53,114 nucleotides of DNA. Origin: Gluconacetobacter dulcium (GTDB taxonomy: Bacteria > Pseudomonadota > Alphaproteobacteria > Acetobacterales > Acetobacteraceae). The stretch lies in the NCBI RefSeq assembly GCF_014174165.1, contig NZ_JABEQN010000030.1, positions 1 through 53,114 on the forward strand, read 5' to 3'. Position numbers and translations under genes: made by a program. Below, in pieces: positions 10,295-19,997 of this stretch. Numbering within the stretch: the first letter of the stretch is position 1; every line of letters starts with the position of its first letter. A model generated the notes under the pieces. It searched no databases and was not told the DNA's origin. It saw only the letters and a list, made by a program, of their open reading frames with translations.

Positions 10295-11005
10295 ATGGAG
10301 CCGACGAAACACACGATCGCCCTGGTCGATGACGACCGGAATATCCTGGCGTCGGTCCAGATGACGCTGGAGGCCGAGGGGTTCAACGTCCGCACCTATA
10401 CCGACGGCGAAAGCGCGCTGCACGGGCTGATGAGCCGGCCGGTCGATCTGGCGGTGCTGGACATCAAGATGCCCCGCATGGACGGCATGGAACTGTTGCA
10501 GCGCCTGCGGGCGCGCTCGCAGCTTCCCGTCATCTTCCTGTCCTCGAAGGACGAGGAGGTGGACCAGTTGATGGGGCTGCGGCTGGGGGCCGACGATTAC
10601 ATCACCAAGCCGTTCTCGCAGCGGCTGCTGCTGGAGCGCATCCGCGCCCTGCTCCGCCGCAACGAGGCCAATAGGGCCGAGGCCGGCGGACCGGCCGTCG
10701 GCGGCTCGCTGGTGCGGGGCGAACTGTCGCTGGACGAGACGCGGCATCAATGCCTCTGGCGCGGCAAGGACATCCAGTTGACGGTGACGGAGTTTCTGCT
10801 GGTCAAGGCGCTGGCGGCGCGGCCGGGGCTGGTGAAGTCCCGCGACCAGTTGATCGACGCGGCCTATGGCGAGAACATCTATGTCGATGACCGGACCATC
10901 GACAGCCACATCAAGCGGGTGCGCAAGAAATTCCGCCAGGTGGACGAGGATTTCAACCAGATCGAGACGCTGTACGGCATCGGCTACCGGTACAAGGAAG
11001 AATAA
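10295..11005 (+). CDS. chvI: Response regulator ChvI (236 aa, OmpR type)
   Basis: This is a DNA-binding response regulator of the ChvG/ChvI acid and envelope-stress system found in many alphaproteobacteria. The receiver domain has the acidic pocket VDDD (11-14), the phospho-acceptor Asp56 in [12 protein letters not shown] and Lys105 in TKPFSQRLL. The C-terminal winged helix carries [16 protein letters not shown] and the recognition segment [17 protein letters not shown]. The match to the ChvI subgroup is close in the receiver ([34 protein letters not shown]). The stop TAA shares one base with the ATG of chvG, so the two are translationally coupled. A palindrome at 10214 may be its control site. 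Confidence 0.93.
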   Translation: MEPTKHTIALVDDDRNILASVQMTLEAEGFNVRTYTDGESALHGLMSRPVDLAVLDIKMPRMDGMELLQRLRARSQLPVIFLSSKDEEVDQLMGLRLGADDYITKPFSQRLLLERIRALLRRNEANRAEAGGPAVGGSLVRGELSLDETRHQCLWRGKDIQLTVTEFLLVKALAARPGLVKSRDQLIDAAYGENIYVDDRTIDSHIKRVRKKFRQVDEDFNQIETLYGIGYRYKEE

Positions 11006-12798
11006 TGCCGGTGCGCGGCCGAGACGGCGGGGCGTCGCCGGCGGGCCTGCTGGCGCGGGCGCGGCGGGGCATGGCGTCGTGGGCCGAGATCCAGACCCAT
11101 GATGCCGCTTCGGCCTTCCACGAATATCGGACGCGCCTCGTCTCGCCGCTGATGCGGCGTATTCTTCTGGTCAACGCCCTGCCGCTGATGCTGCTGGCGC
11201 TGACGCTGTTCTATCTCAACCAGTTCCAGAACAGTCTGCTGGAAGCCGAGGTGATGGCGCTGCGCGAGCAGGCGCGCATCTATGCCGGCGCGCTGGGGCA
11301 GAACGCGGTGACCGCCAGCCGTGGCGGCGACCCGGTGCTGGATGCCGCGCAGGCGCGGCCGCTGCTGCTGCGGCTGACCGAACCCAGCCCCAGCGCCCAT
11401 GCGCGGCTGTTCGCGCCGGACGGGCAACTGGTGGCCGACAGCCGGGTCGAGGCGGCGGCGGTCCGGCACCGCCGGGTGCGCGGGCAGATCGATGCCCAGC
11501 CCCTGCCCTCGCCCGTTGCCGGCGATGACGGTGACGACCGGGTGGTGGATACCGCCGCCAATGTGGGGTTTGTCGAACGGTTCTATGACCGGCTGCTGTC
11601 GATGCTGCCGACCCTGTCGGGTACGCGGATCATCACGCTGGCGACGCCCGACACCGATCCGTCCGTCCAGCCCATGGCGGGTGGCGGCAAGGCCGCGCCG
11701 GAAATGCCGCCTTATATCCGCCGGACCGCCAACCGCCATCTGATCGTGACCGTGGCCGAGCCGGTGATGCATGAGGGGCAGACGGTCGGCATCATCCAGT
11801 TGACGCGCCAGGCGCGCGATGTGGACCGGTCGCTGTTCGCGGTGCGGTCGTCGATCCTGTCGCTGGTGCTGGTGGCGCTGGCGCTGACCGTGCTGCTGTC
11901 GTGGTACCTGTCGCTGACCATCGCGCGGCCGCTGCTGCGGCTGGCGGCCTCGGCCCATGTGATCCGCGAATCCTCCGGCCGGTCGGACAGCGTGCCGCCG
12001 CGCCTGCTGGCCCGGCGGGACGAGATCGGCGAGGTGGCGCGGGCCTTGCAGGACAGCGCCCGCGCGTTGTGGGCGCGCATGGATGCGATCGAACGTTTCG
12101 CCGCCGATGTGAGCCATGAGATCAAGAATCCGCTGTCTTCGATCCGTTCGGCGATCGAGACGCTGTTGCGGATCGAGGATTTGAACCGTCAGCGCCGGCT
12201 GCTTTCCATCATCAATGACGATGTGCGCCGGCTGGACCGGTTGATCACCGATATTTCCGATGCCAGCCGGGTGGATGCCGAACTGTCGCGCGCGCGGGCC
12301 GAGCCGGTGGCGGTGGTGCCGATGCTGTCGGTGCTGGCCGAAATCCATCAGGCGACCCGCAGCGCGGGCCAGCCGATCCTGAGCGTCAGCGCCGGGCCGG
12401 CGGACAAGCCGCTGACGGTGATGGCGGTCGAGGACCGGCTGGTGCAGGTGCTGCGCAACCTGATCGGCAATGCGATCTCGTTTTCGCCGCCGGACGGCCA
12501 GATCGTGCTCAGTGCCGCCGCCGTTTCCGGCGGGATGGTGGAGATTGCGGTGACCGACCAGGGGCCGGGTATTCCGGCCGCCAAGCTGGGCAGCATTTTC
12601 GACCGGTTCTATTCCGAACGGCCGACCAGCGAGAATTTCGGCCAGCATTCCGGGCTGGGCCTGTCCATCAGCCGCCAGATCGTCGAGGCGCTGCGCGGCA
12701 CGATCCGTGCCGAGAACCGGGTGGGGGCGGACGGGCAGGTGACGGGGGCGCGCTTCGTCGTGACCCTGCCGCGTGGCGGGGTGCAGGGTCACGGGTGA
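11005..12798 (+). CDS. chvG: Sensor histidine kinase ChvG (597 aa)
   Basis: This membrane sensor kinase partners ChvI. One transmembrane helix spans about residues 52-72 and a second about 283-306, leaving a periplasmic sensor domain of about 210 residues. HAMP follows, then the phospho-acceptor H371 in VSHEIKNPLSSI, the N box LRNLIGNAISF and the G boxes DQGPGIP and HSGLGLSISRQIVE. The size and layout match ChvG/ExoS. In rhizobia this pair lies next to HPr kinase and PTS genes; here the 3' neighbour is a convergent peptidase instead. The 36-bp gap to that gene shows no strong terminator. Confidence 0.92.
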   Translation: MPVRGRDGGASPAGLLARARRGMASWAEIQTHDAASAFHEYRTRLVSPLMRRILLVNALPLMLLALTLFYLNQFQNSLLEAEVMALREQARIYAGALGQNAVTASRGGDPVLDAAQARPLLLRLTEPSPSAHARLFAPDGQLVADSRVEAAAVRHRRVRGQIDAQPLPSPVAGDDGDDRVVDTAANVGFVERFYDRLLSMLPTLSGTRIITLATPDTDPSVQPMAGGGKAAPEMPPYIRRTANRHLIVTVAEPVMHEGQTVGIIQLTRQARDVDRSLFAVRSSILSLVLVALALTVLLSWYLSLTIARPLLRLAASAHVIRESSGRSDSVPPRLLARRDEIGEVARALQDSARALWARMDAIERFAADVSHEIKNPLSSIRSAIETLLRIEDLNRQRRLLSIINDDVRRLDRLITDISDASRVDAELSRARAEPVAVVPMLSVLAEIHQATRSAGQPILSVSAGPADKPLTVMAVEDRLVQVLRNLIGNAISFSPPDGQIVLSAAAVSGGMVEIAVTDQGPGIPAAKLGSIFDRFYSERPTSENFGQHSGLGLSISRQIVEALRGTIRAENRVGADGQVTGARFVVTLPRGGVQGHG

Positions 12799-12834
12799 GG
12801 CAGTCCGCGCCGGGTGTCCTGAGAGCGGTTTCGG

Positions 12835-14907
12835 TTATTGCTTCTGCCCGGCCTGCAGGTGGGCGTCGAGAAAATGCAGTGTCCACAGATAGGCGGCGAG
12901 CCAGTCCTGCGTGCGGAGGAAGGCGTGGCGCTCGCCGGGGAAGATGTGATCCTCGAACGGGATGTTGCGTGCCGTGAGCATGCGGGCCAGCAGGGTGGAT
13001 TGTTCGAATTCGACGTTATGGTCGTCATCGCCGTGGATCAGCAGGACGGGCGCCTGCCAGTGCGCGATGTCGGCGGCGGGGGACGATCGCCATTCGGTGT
13101 CGCGCGCCTGCTGTTTTTCCTCGGGGGAGAGACCGGGGTGGTCGGGTTCCGTGAGGTCGTGCACGCCGTGGAAATCGGCGCCGGCGGCGAACAGGGCGCT
13201 GTCGCGGGCGAGGGCCAGGGCCGTCAGGTAGCCGCCCCAGCTTCCGCCCCAGATGCCGATCCGCGCCGGTGCCACGTCGGGGCGGGCGCGCAGGTAGAGG
13301 CCGGCCGCGTGGACATCGCCATATTCGCTGGCGCCGGCCCGGCCGATGCCGGGTGCGTCGCGGAAGGCCAGGCCGTAGCCGGTGCCGCTGCGATAATTCA
13401 CCGACAGGACGACATAACCCCGCGCCGCCAGAAGCTGGTTCATGATGTAGGCGTTGGAATAATAGCCCATGGCGTTGAAGGCCGGCAGCATCTGCCGTTC
13501 CGGGCCGCCATGGACGAAGATCAGCGCCGGATGCGGGCCGGGCGTTGTGGCCGGCGGCAGGAATAGCTGGCCGTGGATGTCGTACCCGTCCGCGCCGTGG
13601 ATGTGGACGATCTGGGGGGCGGTGAAGGTGAAGCCGTCCGGCACCGTGGCGGTGACGGGGACCCGACGGCCGCCGTTTTGCAGCACCACCGGATGGGCGG
13701 GCTGGGCGATGCCCGTGGCCATGACGGCGATGGCCTGGCCGGCCGTCGTCAGGGTCGTGACCTGTTCGTCTTCGGCGGTCAGCGGGGTGGCCGGGGTGTC
13801 GTCGAGCGGTTGCGACCAGGCGCGCCAATGGTCGAGATCGCCGCTATTGGCCGTGTAGAGCAGGTGCGTGCGGTCCGCCGACAGGCGATAGGTGGCGATT
13901 TCGGCGCCGTCCGGCGTCAGGCAATGCGGGGTTGGCGGGCTGGCCGCGACCGGGAGCGCGCAGAGCCGGAGCCAGCCGCTGCCCTCCCACGGGAAGAGCA
14001 GCCGTCCGTCGCCGGTCCAGGTCAGGCCCATGCCCTCCGGTGCCCAGAAGCGGCTGCCTGCGCCTTCCGGTGCCGTCCAGAGCGTGCGTTCCGTGCCGGT
14101 GGCGATGTCGTAGGTCTGTATCGACCAGAAATGGCCCTTTCCGCGTTCGGCCGTCAGCAGGGGCGTGCGCACCCGCACGAAGGCGATGGATCGTCCGTCC
14201 GGCGAGAAGGCCGGCATCTGGTCCTGGGCCAGGGCGGCGGGGAGGAAGACGGGGGCCTCATTGCCGGGTTTGTCCTGCCATAACGCGATGAGGGCGTGCG
14301 ATCCGCGATCGATCTCAATGGCCAGACGGGTGCCGTCGGGCGACCAGTGCAGGGCGGTGATCGCGCCCGGTGTGGTCAGGACCGCGCGGGGGACGCCGCC
14401 GGCCCGGCCGACCAGCAGCGTGCCGCCATGCGCGAAGGCCAGTTGTCGGCCGTCGGGCGAGAATGTCGGTGCGTGTCCCTCCCCTGCCGTGACGATCCGG
14501 CCGTCGGGGAGGACGACGCGCACCGTCTGCTTGCCCGGCATTGGCGCGTTGCCGGCGTTCGGCGGCGCGTCGTCGGGATATTCGGGATCGCCTCCCTCGA
14601 CGAAGGCGAGCATCCGCCCGTCGGGGCTGAGGGTGAGGCCCCAGAGGTCGGTTCCGTCGTCTTGCGTGTAGGCCGTGACACGGTGCGGCGTGGCGCCGCC
14701 GTCCGAGACCAGGATATTGCGGATGCCGTTGCGGCGTTCGACCCATGCCAGGCGGGGCGCGTCGGCGGCACCGGTCAGGCCGTTGGCGTAGGGCATGGCC
14801 AGCAGGGCGGCCAGACGGGTGGCGTCCGTCGCCGGGGCGGCGTGAGCGGGGAGAATGGTGGCGGCGAGCAGGGCCGACGCGGCGAGGAGGGAGGATCGGA
14901 CGGTCAT
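12835..14907 (-). CDS. Secreted S9-family (prolyl-oligopeptidase-like) peptidase (690 aa)
   Basis: This is a serine peptidase or acylaminoacyl-peptidase with an N-terminal beta-propeller and a C-terminal alpha/beta-hydrolase domain. A Sec signal peptide (MTVRSSLLAASALLAATI, cleavage near AHAA) indicates export. Repeated SPDG blades (LTLSPDGRMLAF, FSPDGRQLAFAHG, HWSPDGTRLAIE) mark the propeller. The catalytic Ser is about 556 in GGSWGGY, Asp about 629 in HGDDDHNV, and His about 661 in FPGERHAF. I start at the ATG at 14907, 4 nt after the stop of the upstream SxxK hydrolase, so both are in one operon with the amidase. A role in digesting small peptides in the periplasm is likely. Confidence 0.9.
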   Translation of the reverse strand: MTVRSSLLAASALLAATILPAHAAPATDATRLAALLAMPYANGLTGAADAPRLAWVERRNGIRNILVSDGGATPHRVTAYTQDDGTDLWGLTLSPDGRMLAFVEGGDPEYPDDAPPNAGNAPMPGKQTVRVVLPDGRIVTAGEGHAPTFSPDGRQLAFAHGGTLLVGRAGGVPRAVLTTPGAITALHWSPDGTRLAIEIDRGSHALIALWQDKPGNEAPVFLPAALAQDQMPAFSPDGRSIAFVRVRTPLLTAERGKGHFWSIQTYDIATGTERTLWTAPEGAGSRFWAPEGMGLTWTGDGRLLFPWEGSGWLRLCALPVAASPPTPHCLTPDGAEIATYRLSADRTHLLYTANSGDLDHWRAWSQPLDDTPATPLTAEDEQVTTLTTAGQAIAVMATGIAQPAHPVVLQNGGRRVPVTATVPDGFTFTAPQIVHIHGADGYDIHGQLFLPPATTPGPHPALIFVHGGPERQMLPAFNAMGYYSNAYIMNQLLAARGYVVLSVNYRSGTGYGLAFRDAPGIGRAGASEYGDVHAAGLYLRARPDVAPARIGIWGGSWGGYLTALALARDSALFAAGADFHGVHDLTEPDHPGLSPEEKQQARDTEWRSSPAADIAHWQAPVLLIHGDDDHNVEFEQSTLLARMLTARNIPFEDHIFPGERHAFLRTQDWLAAYLWTLHFLDAHLQAGQKQ

Positions 14908-14911
14908 CGGC

Positions 14912-16180
14912 TTACTTTCCTGCGTCGGCGAGGGCGGTGAACAGTTCCTCCTCGACATGGGTGAAGGAGGAATAGGCGCCCGGACGCTCCTGCCCGTCAT
15001 CGGGGAAGCCGTCGGCCGCGAACAGGAAGCCGTCGCCGGTGGCCGGGTCGTACCAGAAGCCCGATTTCAGCCCGTATGCGTCGCCCAGATGGCCGGCCAG
15101 GTCGCCGGAATAGCCTTTGTAGGGGCGGGTTTCCCGCCCGGAGGAATCCCGCTGGCCGGTCAGCCGGATCATGCTGAGCCCGTAGCTGGCGATCGGGTAC
15201 GGGCAGGTGCCGTTATGGCCGTCATACTGCCAGCTTGGCGTCAGCATCAGGTCGATGCTGTGGGGCGAGAGCAGGCGTGTGCCGTCCAGCGTGCCGTGGC
15301 CGAGCATGAAGCGTGCGAGGCGGGTCAGCCCCCGCATGGAGATGCGCAGGCCGCCCTGCGGAGAAAAGAGGGTGCCGTTGGTGCCGGGCGTATAGGTGGC
15401 CAGCGCCGCCGCGCTCCGGTTTTCGACCGGTAGCGTGTCGGTCGCAGCCGTCCAGCCCGAGGGCAGGTGGTGGTAGAGCGTGGCCAGACGCTCCGGGTGG
15501 GCCAGGGTGGCCGGGTTGTAGCCGCCGTCGATGCCCAGCGGGGCCAGCACATGCGCCTGCTGGAAACGGTCGAACCGTTCGCCGCTGGCGCGCTCCATCA
15601 TCGTGCCGATCAGGCCGTAGCAGAGATTGCAGTACTCGAACCACGAGCCCGGCGGGTGGCCGTCGGCATGGGCGAAATGATAGGCGGGATCGCTGGGTTT
15701 GCGGGACGGGTCGAAAAATTCCGCGATCCGGTGGCCTGGCGGGAGCGTGTAGCCGTCGGCGTCACGGATGCTGGACGTATGATTGAGCAGCATCCGCACC
15801 GTGATCGGCACATCCGGGAAATCGGGATTGCGGAGCGGGAAGCCCAGATAGTCGGACGCGTCGTGATCGAGCGTGATCCTGCCCTGTTCGACCAGTTCCA
15901 TCAGTCCGATGGTCGTGACGATCTTGGAGATCGAGGCGATGCGGAACAGTGTGTCCGGATCGACGGGGGTTGTGCCGGTCCGCGTGCGGCGGGCGAAGCC
16001 GCCATAGTAGCTGTAGGCGACCTGGCCGTGGCGCAGGCGGATGGCGGCGATCGCGGCCAGTGGCCGGGCCTCGCCTTCGGCCAGCACGCGGTCGAGTGCC
16101 TGGTCGGCGGTCGTCTGTGCCTGTGCCGCTGAGGGCAGGACGGCCAGTGCGGCGAGGGCGCAGGCCCGCCAGATTCTCAT
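14912..16180 (-). CDS. Secreted class C beta-lactamase-related serine hydrolase (422 aa)
   Basis: This is a penicillin-recognising SxxK enzyme of the AmpC/esterase/D-aminopeptidase group. A signal peptide ending near SAAQAQ marks it as exported. The nucleophile motif is S83-I-S-K86 (FRIASISKIVTT), and Y183-C-N185 (FEYCNLCYG) is the second motif. LLNHTSSIRD and LDHDASDYLGFPL are typical neighbours. No strict KTG was obvious, which is common in esterase or peptidase members. The ATG at 16180 overlaps the amidase stop by 4 bp (ATGA), so it is coupled to that gene. It could be a beta-lactamase, an esterase, a DD-peptidase or a D-stereospecific aminopeptidase; the sequence does not decide. Confidence 0.88.
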   Translation of the reverse strand: MRIWRACALAALAVLPSAAQAQTTADQALDRVLAEGEARPLAAIAAIRLRHGQVAYSYYGGFARRTRTGTTPVDPDTLFRIASISKIVTTIGLMELVEQGRITLDHDASDYLGFPLRNPDFPDVPITVRMLLNHTSSIRDADGYTLPPGHRIAEFFDPSRKPSDPAYHFAHADGHPPGSWFEYCNLCYGLIGTMMERASGERFDRFQQAHVLAPLGIDGGYNPATLAHPERLATLYHHLPSGWTAATDTLPVENRSAAALATYTPGTNGTLFSPQGGLRISMRGLTRLARFMLGHGTLDGTRLLSPHSIDLMLTPSWQYDGHNGTCPYPIASYGLSMIRLTGQRDSSGRETRPYKGYSGDLAGHLGDAYGLKSGFWYDPATGDGFLFAADGFPDDGQERPGAYSSFTHVEEELFTALADAGK

Positions 16181-18564
16181 GGCCTGGGTCCTGGCTGGAG
16201 GGTCTGGCGCCGGACGGCGGCGGCGTTGACGCCGTGTGTGCTGAAGGGGAGCTTTTGCATCGCGCCCCGCAGCCAGACGGGGAGGAAATCGGCGTAATGC
16301 GGTGAATGCGGGTCGGCCGACTGGCCGGGGAAATTGAGGAACAGCGATTGGTCCCAGTCCCCGACATCGCAGACCATCAGATAGCTCGCGCCGCCCGTTG
16401 CGGCATAGGCGTGCTCTCCGCCCGTTCGCGGGCTGTACCAGCGGGCCATGACGGTGTAGGGGTCGCCGCCGCTTTCCGCCGTGGTGCCGCCGATGGCGGG
16501 GAAGGCCGCCGCGATCGCCGGAACGGAGGCCAGCGGGTGGCGCAGCGTGATGGTGTGCAGCGCGCCCCATCGCCAGGCGGCCGGCAGGGGACCCAGCCGT
16601 TCGCGCAGTTCGGCGACCGCCGCGCTGAAACAGTCGGCCAGCATTCTGTCGCGTGCCTGCGCCGGGTTGGGTCCGAAGCGGGAATCGGGTGACTGGAACA
16701 GGGAAAGCTGCACCGTGGCGCCGACCGGGCCGGGCAGGAGGTCGTGCAGCGTTGGCGGGATGATCAGGGCGTGCAGCGCGCGCTCCAGCCGCGTCCACCA
16801 GACTTCATACAGGGCCGCCGCCGCGCTGTCGGCGTCCACGCGGCCGTTCCAGGCGCGCAGCAATGCGGCTTCGGCGGCCAGAGAGGGCGGGGTTGCCGGC
16901 AGCAGCCGCACCATCTGCAAGGCCAGTACCGACAGCGTGTCGTGTTGCAGCGCCGCGCTGTCCGCCAGGGTTGCGCGGGGGGTGGCATCCAGCATCTGGG
17001 CGACGCGCTCGTGGCGGAAGCGGTCGCGCCATTCGAAGCTGACGCGCCGTTCTTCCGCCGGGTAGTCCGGTGGGAGGTTCATCTCGTTCGAGGTGCCGAA
17101 CCAGCCGCGCGTGGGGTTGAAGCTGCTGGGCAGGGCCTCCAGCGGTTGCAGACCCTGCCAGTCGTATCGTCCGTTGCCCGGCGCCGGCATCAGCCCGTCA
17201 TGGCCGTCCGCGCGGTGGGGCAGGCCGCCGGCCGCCTGCCAGCCGATATTGCCGCTGGTATCGGCATAGGTGAAATTGGTCGGGCTGGTGTGGACCCGCA
17301 ATGCCTCGCGGAAGCTGGGCCAGTCATGGGCGAGGTTGATGCCGATATTGGCCAGCAGGCCGTTCGCGCCGGGGGCCAGCCAGGTGGCCGAAACCGCCGT
17401 CGCGCGGTGGTGCGCCGTATCGCGCGCCACCACCGGCCCCTGCACGGAATAGAACAGGCTCACCACCCGATCGGGCTCGCCGCGCACCGCGATTGTCGTT
17501 TCGACCTGCTCCATCCGCTTCCAGCCGCCCTGGTGGGCATAGCGCAGCGGGTCGCGCGGGTCGGTGTCCAGGATGAACAGGTCTTCCTGGTCGATATGGA
17601 AGTTGGTGCGTCCGAAAGCGATTTTTGCGTTATGGCCCTGCATGATTCCGGGCATGCCCGCCGATCCGCCGCCGATCACGTCCAGCCCCGGTGCCGTCAG
17701 ATGCACGACATGGCGCGGGCCGGGTACGCCGAAACTCAGATGCGGATCGTTGGCCAGGATCGGCCGGCCGGTCGCGGTGCGTGAGGGGGCGATGGTCCAG
17801 GCATTGCTGCCCTCGTTCCGCCGCCTTGTTTCGTCGTTGGTCGCCGCGTGCAGGCCCCGCAATGGCAGCGAAGCCTGCAATACGCCGAACAGTCCGAGAT
17901 CGGCCTCGGTGATCGCGTCGACATCCAGCCCGTCCGGCACGCGCAGCGCATGGACGGGCTCGAGCGGGGTCATGATCGTGTCGTAAGCCAGCGCGCCCCG
18001 TGCCGCCAGTCGTGCCCGGCGGATCTCCGCGCGCGTGTTGCCCGTGACTTCGGCGCGTATGCGGATCAGGTCCAGCACATCCCATTCCAACGGCGTGCAG
18101 GCGAAGAGTGCGAATTCGGGTGGGAGTTGTGTCGGATCGGTTCTGGTTTCGGCGATCCGCGCGTTGATCCCCGCGACATAGGCGCGCGCGCATGCCTGTA
18201 CCAGCGGCGGGAAGGCGGCGAGTTCCTGTTCCGCGTCGCCTCGGAACAGCACCAGCCGGTTGGCGGTGTCGGAAGGGACGAAGGCCGCGCCGAAGAGTTC
18301 GGCCAGCCGGCCCAGCGACTGGCGGTGGCCGAAATCCAGCTCCCACAGCCGGTCCCGCGCCACAAGATAACCGTCGGCGAAGAAGGCGTCGGGGATGGTA
18401 TGGGCGCGTACATGGGGAATACCCCAGCGATCTTCCAGAATCTCGACCGGTTGGTCGAGCCCGGCGAGACCGTGAAGGGATGGGGCGGCCCTGGGGACGC
18501 GCATCGGCATGGACAGGGTTGCGGCGACGCCGCCAAGAAGAACCGCGCGACGGGTCGTCTGCAT
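16177..18564 (-). CDS. Tat-exported penicillin acylase family amidase (795 aa)
   Basis: Members of this Ntn-hydrolase family are made as precursors, cut themselves, and use the new N-terminal Ser to hydrolyse amides such as penicillins, N-acyl-homoserine lactones or N-acyl peptides. A twin-arginine leader TTRRAVLLGGVAATL starts the protein. The alpha-chain segment WGIPHVRAHTIPDAFFADGY is clear, and S253 in EGSNAWTIAPSR is the expected self-processing nucleophile. The downstream ANDPHL, HDW and GGxxQS-like parts of the beta chain follow. I chose the ATG at 18564, which has AGGAAC upstream, over the open frame extending to 18630. It follows the DadA-like gene by 46 bp and overlaps the next hydrolase by 4 bp. 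Confidence 0.92.
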   Translation of the reverse strand: MQTTRRAVLLGGVAATLSMPMRVPRAAPSLHGLAGLDQPVEILEDRWGIPHVRAHTIPDAFFADGYLVARDRLWELDFGHRQSLGRLAELFGAAFVPSDTANRLVLFRGDAEQELAAFPPLVQACARAYVAGINARIAETRTDPTQLPPEFALFACTPLEWDVLDLIRIRAEVTGNTRAEIRRARLAARGALAYDTIMTPLEPVHALRVPDGLDVDAITEADLGLFGVLQASLPLRGLHAATNDETRRRNEGSNAWTIAPSRTATGRPILANDPHLSFGVPGPRHVVHLTAPGLDVIGGGSAGMPGIMQGHNAKIAFGRTNFHIDQEDLFILDTDPRDPLRYAHQGGWKRMEQVETTIAVRGEPDRVVSLFYSVQGPVVARDTAHHRATAVSATWLAPGANGLLANIGINLAHDWPSFREALRVHTSPTNFTYADTSGNIGWQAAGGLPHRADGHDGLMPAPGNGRYDWQGLQPLEALPSSFNPTRGWFGTSNEMNLPPDYPAEERRVSFEWRDRFRHERVAQMLDATPRATLADSAALQHDTLSVLALQMVRLLPATPPSLAAEAALLRAWNGRVDADSAAAALYEVWWTRLERALHALIIPPTLHDLLPGPVGATVQLSLFQSPDSRFGPNPAQARDRMLADCFSAAVAELRERLGPLPAAWRWGALHTITLRHPLASVPAIAAAFPAIGGTTAESGGDPYTVMARWYSPRTGGEHAYAATGGASYLMVCDVGDWDQSLFLNFPGQSADPHSPHYADFLPVWLRGAMQKLPFSTHGVNAAAVRRQTLQPGPRP

Positions 18565-18610
18565 CGGAACCTGTTCCTTTCCTCGAGAGCCTGTTTGGAC
18601 CGTCGGCTTC

Positions 18611-19831
18611 TTATCCGATGGCCCGGTCATCGGCTCCGGCCACGATCTCTTTCAGCCGGAGTGCCGAGCCGACCGACAGCGTGAAGCCTAGGGCACCATG
18701 CCCGACATTAAGCAGAAGATTGTCATAGCGGGTCCGCGCGATGATCGGAACGCCGGTCGGCGTGGCCGGGCGCAGGCCGGCCCATGGCGCGTCCTCGCCC
18801 TGCCCCAGTGCCCCCGGCAATGTTGCGGCGACCAGGGCGCGCAGGTCCGCCAGGCGCCTTGGGTCGGGCGTGGTCTCTTCGGTGCCGATATCGACCATCG
18901 CCGCCACCCGCAGCCGGTCGCCCAATCCTGCATAGACCACGCGATTGTCGTAATCCGTCACGCTGACCGATGGCAGAATGCCGGGTTGCGGCCGGGTGGT
19001 CAGGCTATAGCCTTTCAGGCCGTACAGCGGTAGGTCGAGCCCCAGCGGTCGCGCCAGCGCACGGGAGGCGATGCCTGCCGCGAGAATGACGAGATCGGTC
19101 TCGAACGGTTGGCCATCGACGCTGACGGTGCATCGGCGGCCCATGCCGGGGGTGAGCGCGGCCGTGCCCCGCACCAGACGGAAGCCCGGCTCCGCCGCCA
19201 GCGCCTTGCGCAGGGCCTTGCAGAACAGGAAACAATCCCCGACTTCGTCCTCGGGCGAGAAGAGTCCGCCCGCGAGCCGGGGTTGCAATCCCGCGAACGC
19301 GGGTTCGACCGCCACGCATTCGGCTGGAGATAGCGCGCGCTGTCGGGCTGGATCGGTGATGGAGCGCGCCGCCTTGCGGAATATCGAAGCCGTCCGATAC
19401 AGCACGAGTTTTCCCGGACGGCGCCACAGGAAATCGTCCAGCCCGGCATTGCGCCACACCTGGAGTTCCGTCTGCCCGCTCAGGGCAAGATCGAGCAGGA
19501 TTGCGGCATTTTCGCGATTTGTCCGCCGGTTGCATGCCAGCAGGAAGGCGAGCAGCCAGCGCCACTGGCCTGGATCGGCCCGCAGCCGCAAGGCGATCGG
19601 CGAATGTGGGCGCAGCAACCAGCCCAGAGCGTCGCGCATTACGCCGGCATCGGCCAGCGGGCTGACATAACGGTAGCTGAGTTGCCCGCCATTCGCGAAG
19701 CTGGCTTCCTGCCCGATATCCTCGCCACGCTCGATCAGCGTGATCTCGTGGCCCTCCCGAACGAGGGTATAGGCGGCGGTGAGACCGATGACGCCGCCGC
19801 CGATGATGGTGATGGTCCGTCTGCCGGCCAT
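18611..19831 (-). CDS. DadA-like D-amino-acid dehydrogenase / FAD oxidoreductase (406 aa)
   Basis: This flavoprotein is of the D-amino-acid dehydrogenase small-subunit (DadA) type, which oxidises D-amino acids to 2-oxo acids and passes electrons to the quinone pool at the inner membrane. The FAD-binding G11-G-G-V-I-G16 is followed by LTAAYTLVREGHEITLIERG and the DadA-like EASFANGGQLSYRYVSPLA. The C-terminal GLRPATPTGVPIIART and NVGHGALGFTLSVGS are also family features. There is no signal peptide. It is first in an operon with the amidase, SxxK hydrolase and S9 peptidase, so its likely substrate is a product of those enzymes. Other DAO-family amine oxidases cannot be excluded. Confidence 0.86.
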   Translation of the reverse strand: MAGRRTITIIGGGVIGLTAAYTLVREGHEITLIERGEDIGQEASFANGGQLSYRYVSPLADAGVMRDALGWLLRPHSPIALRLRADPGQWRWLLAFLLACNRRTNRENAAILLDLALSGQTELQVWRNAGLDDFLWRRPGKLVLYRTASIFRKAARSITDPARQRALSPAECVAVEPAFAGLQPRLAGGLFSPEDEVGDCFLFCKALRKALAAEPGFRLVRGTAALTPGMGRRCTVSVDGQPFETDLVILAAGIASRALARPLGLDLPLYGLKGYSLTTRPQPGILPSVSVTDYDNRVVYAGLGDRLRVAAMVDIGTEETTPDPRRLADLRALVAATLPGALGQGEDAPWAGLRPATPTGVPIIARTRYDNLLLNVGHGALGFTLSVGSALRLKEIVAGADDRAIG

Positions 19832-19997
19832 GAAATTTCCGAATATCCAGAGGCTGGCCGCACTGATGTGCCGTCACGATGGGCAAAGCCTAGAAGTCCG
19901 GGAGCGTTTCAGCCAATGCAAAGAGACCGTCCTCTCATAACCTGTGGTTAACGGTTCGGTTTGATAAAAAACGAATGGAGAGGGTATGGGGGCGGTC

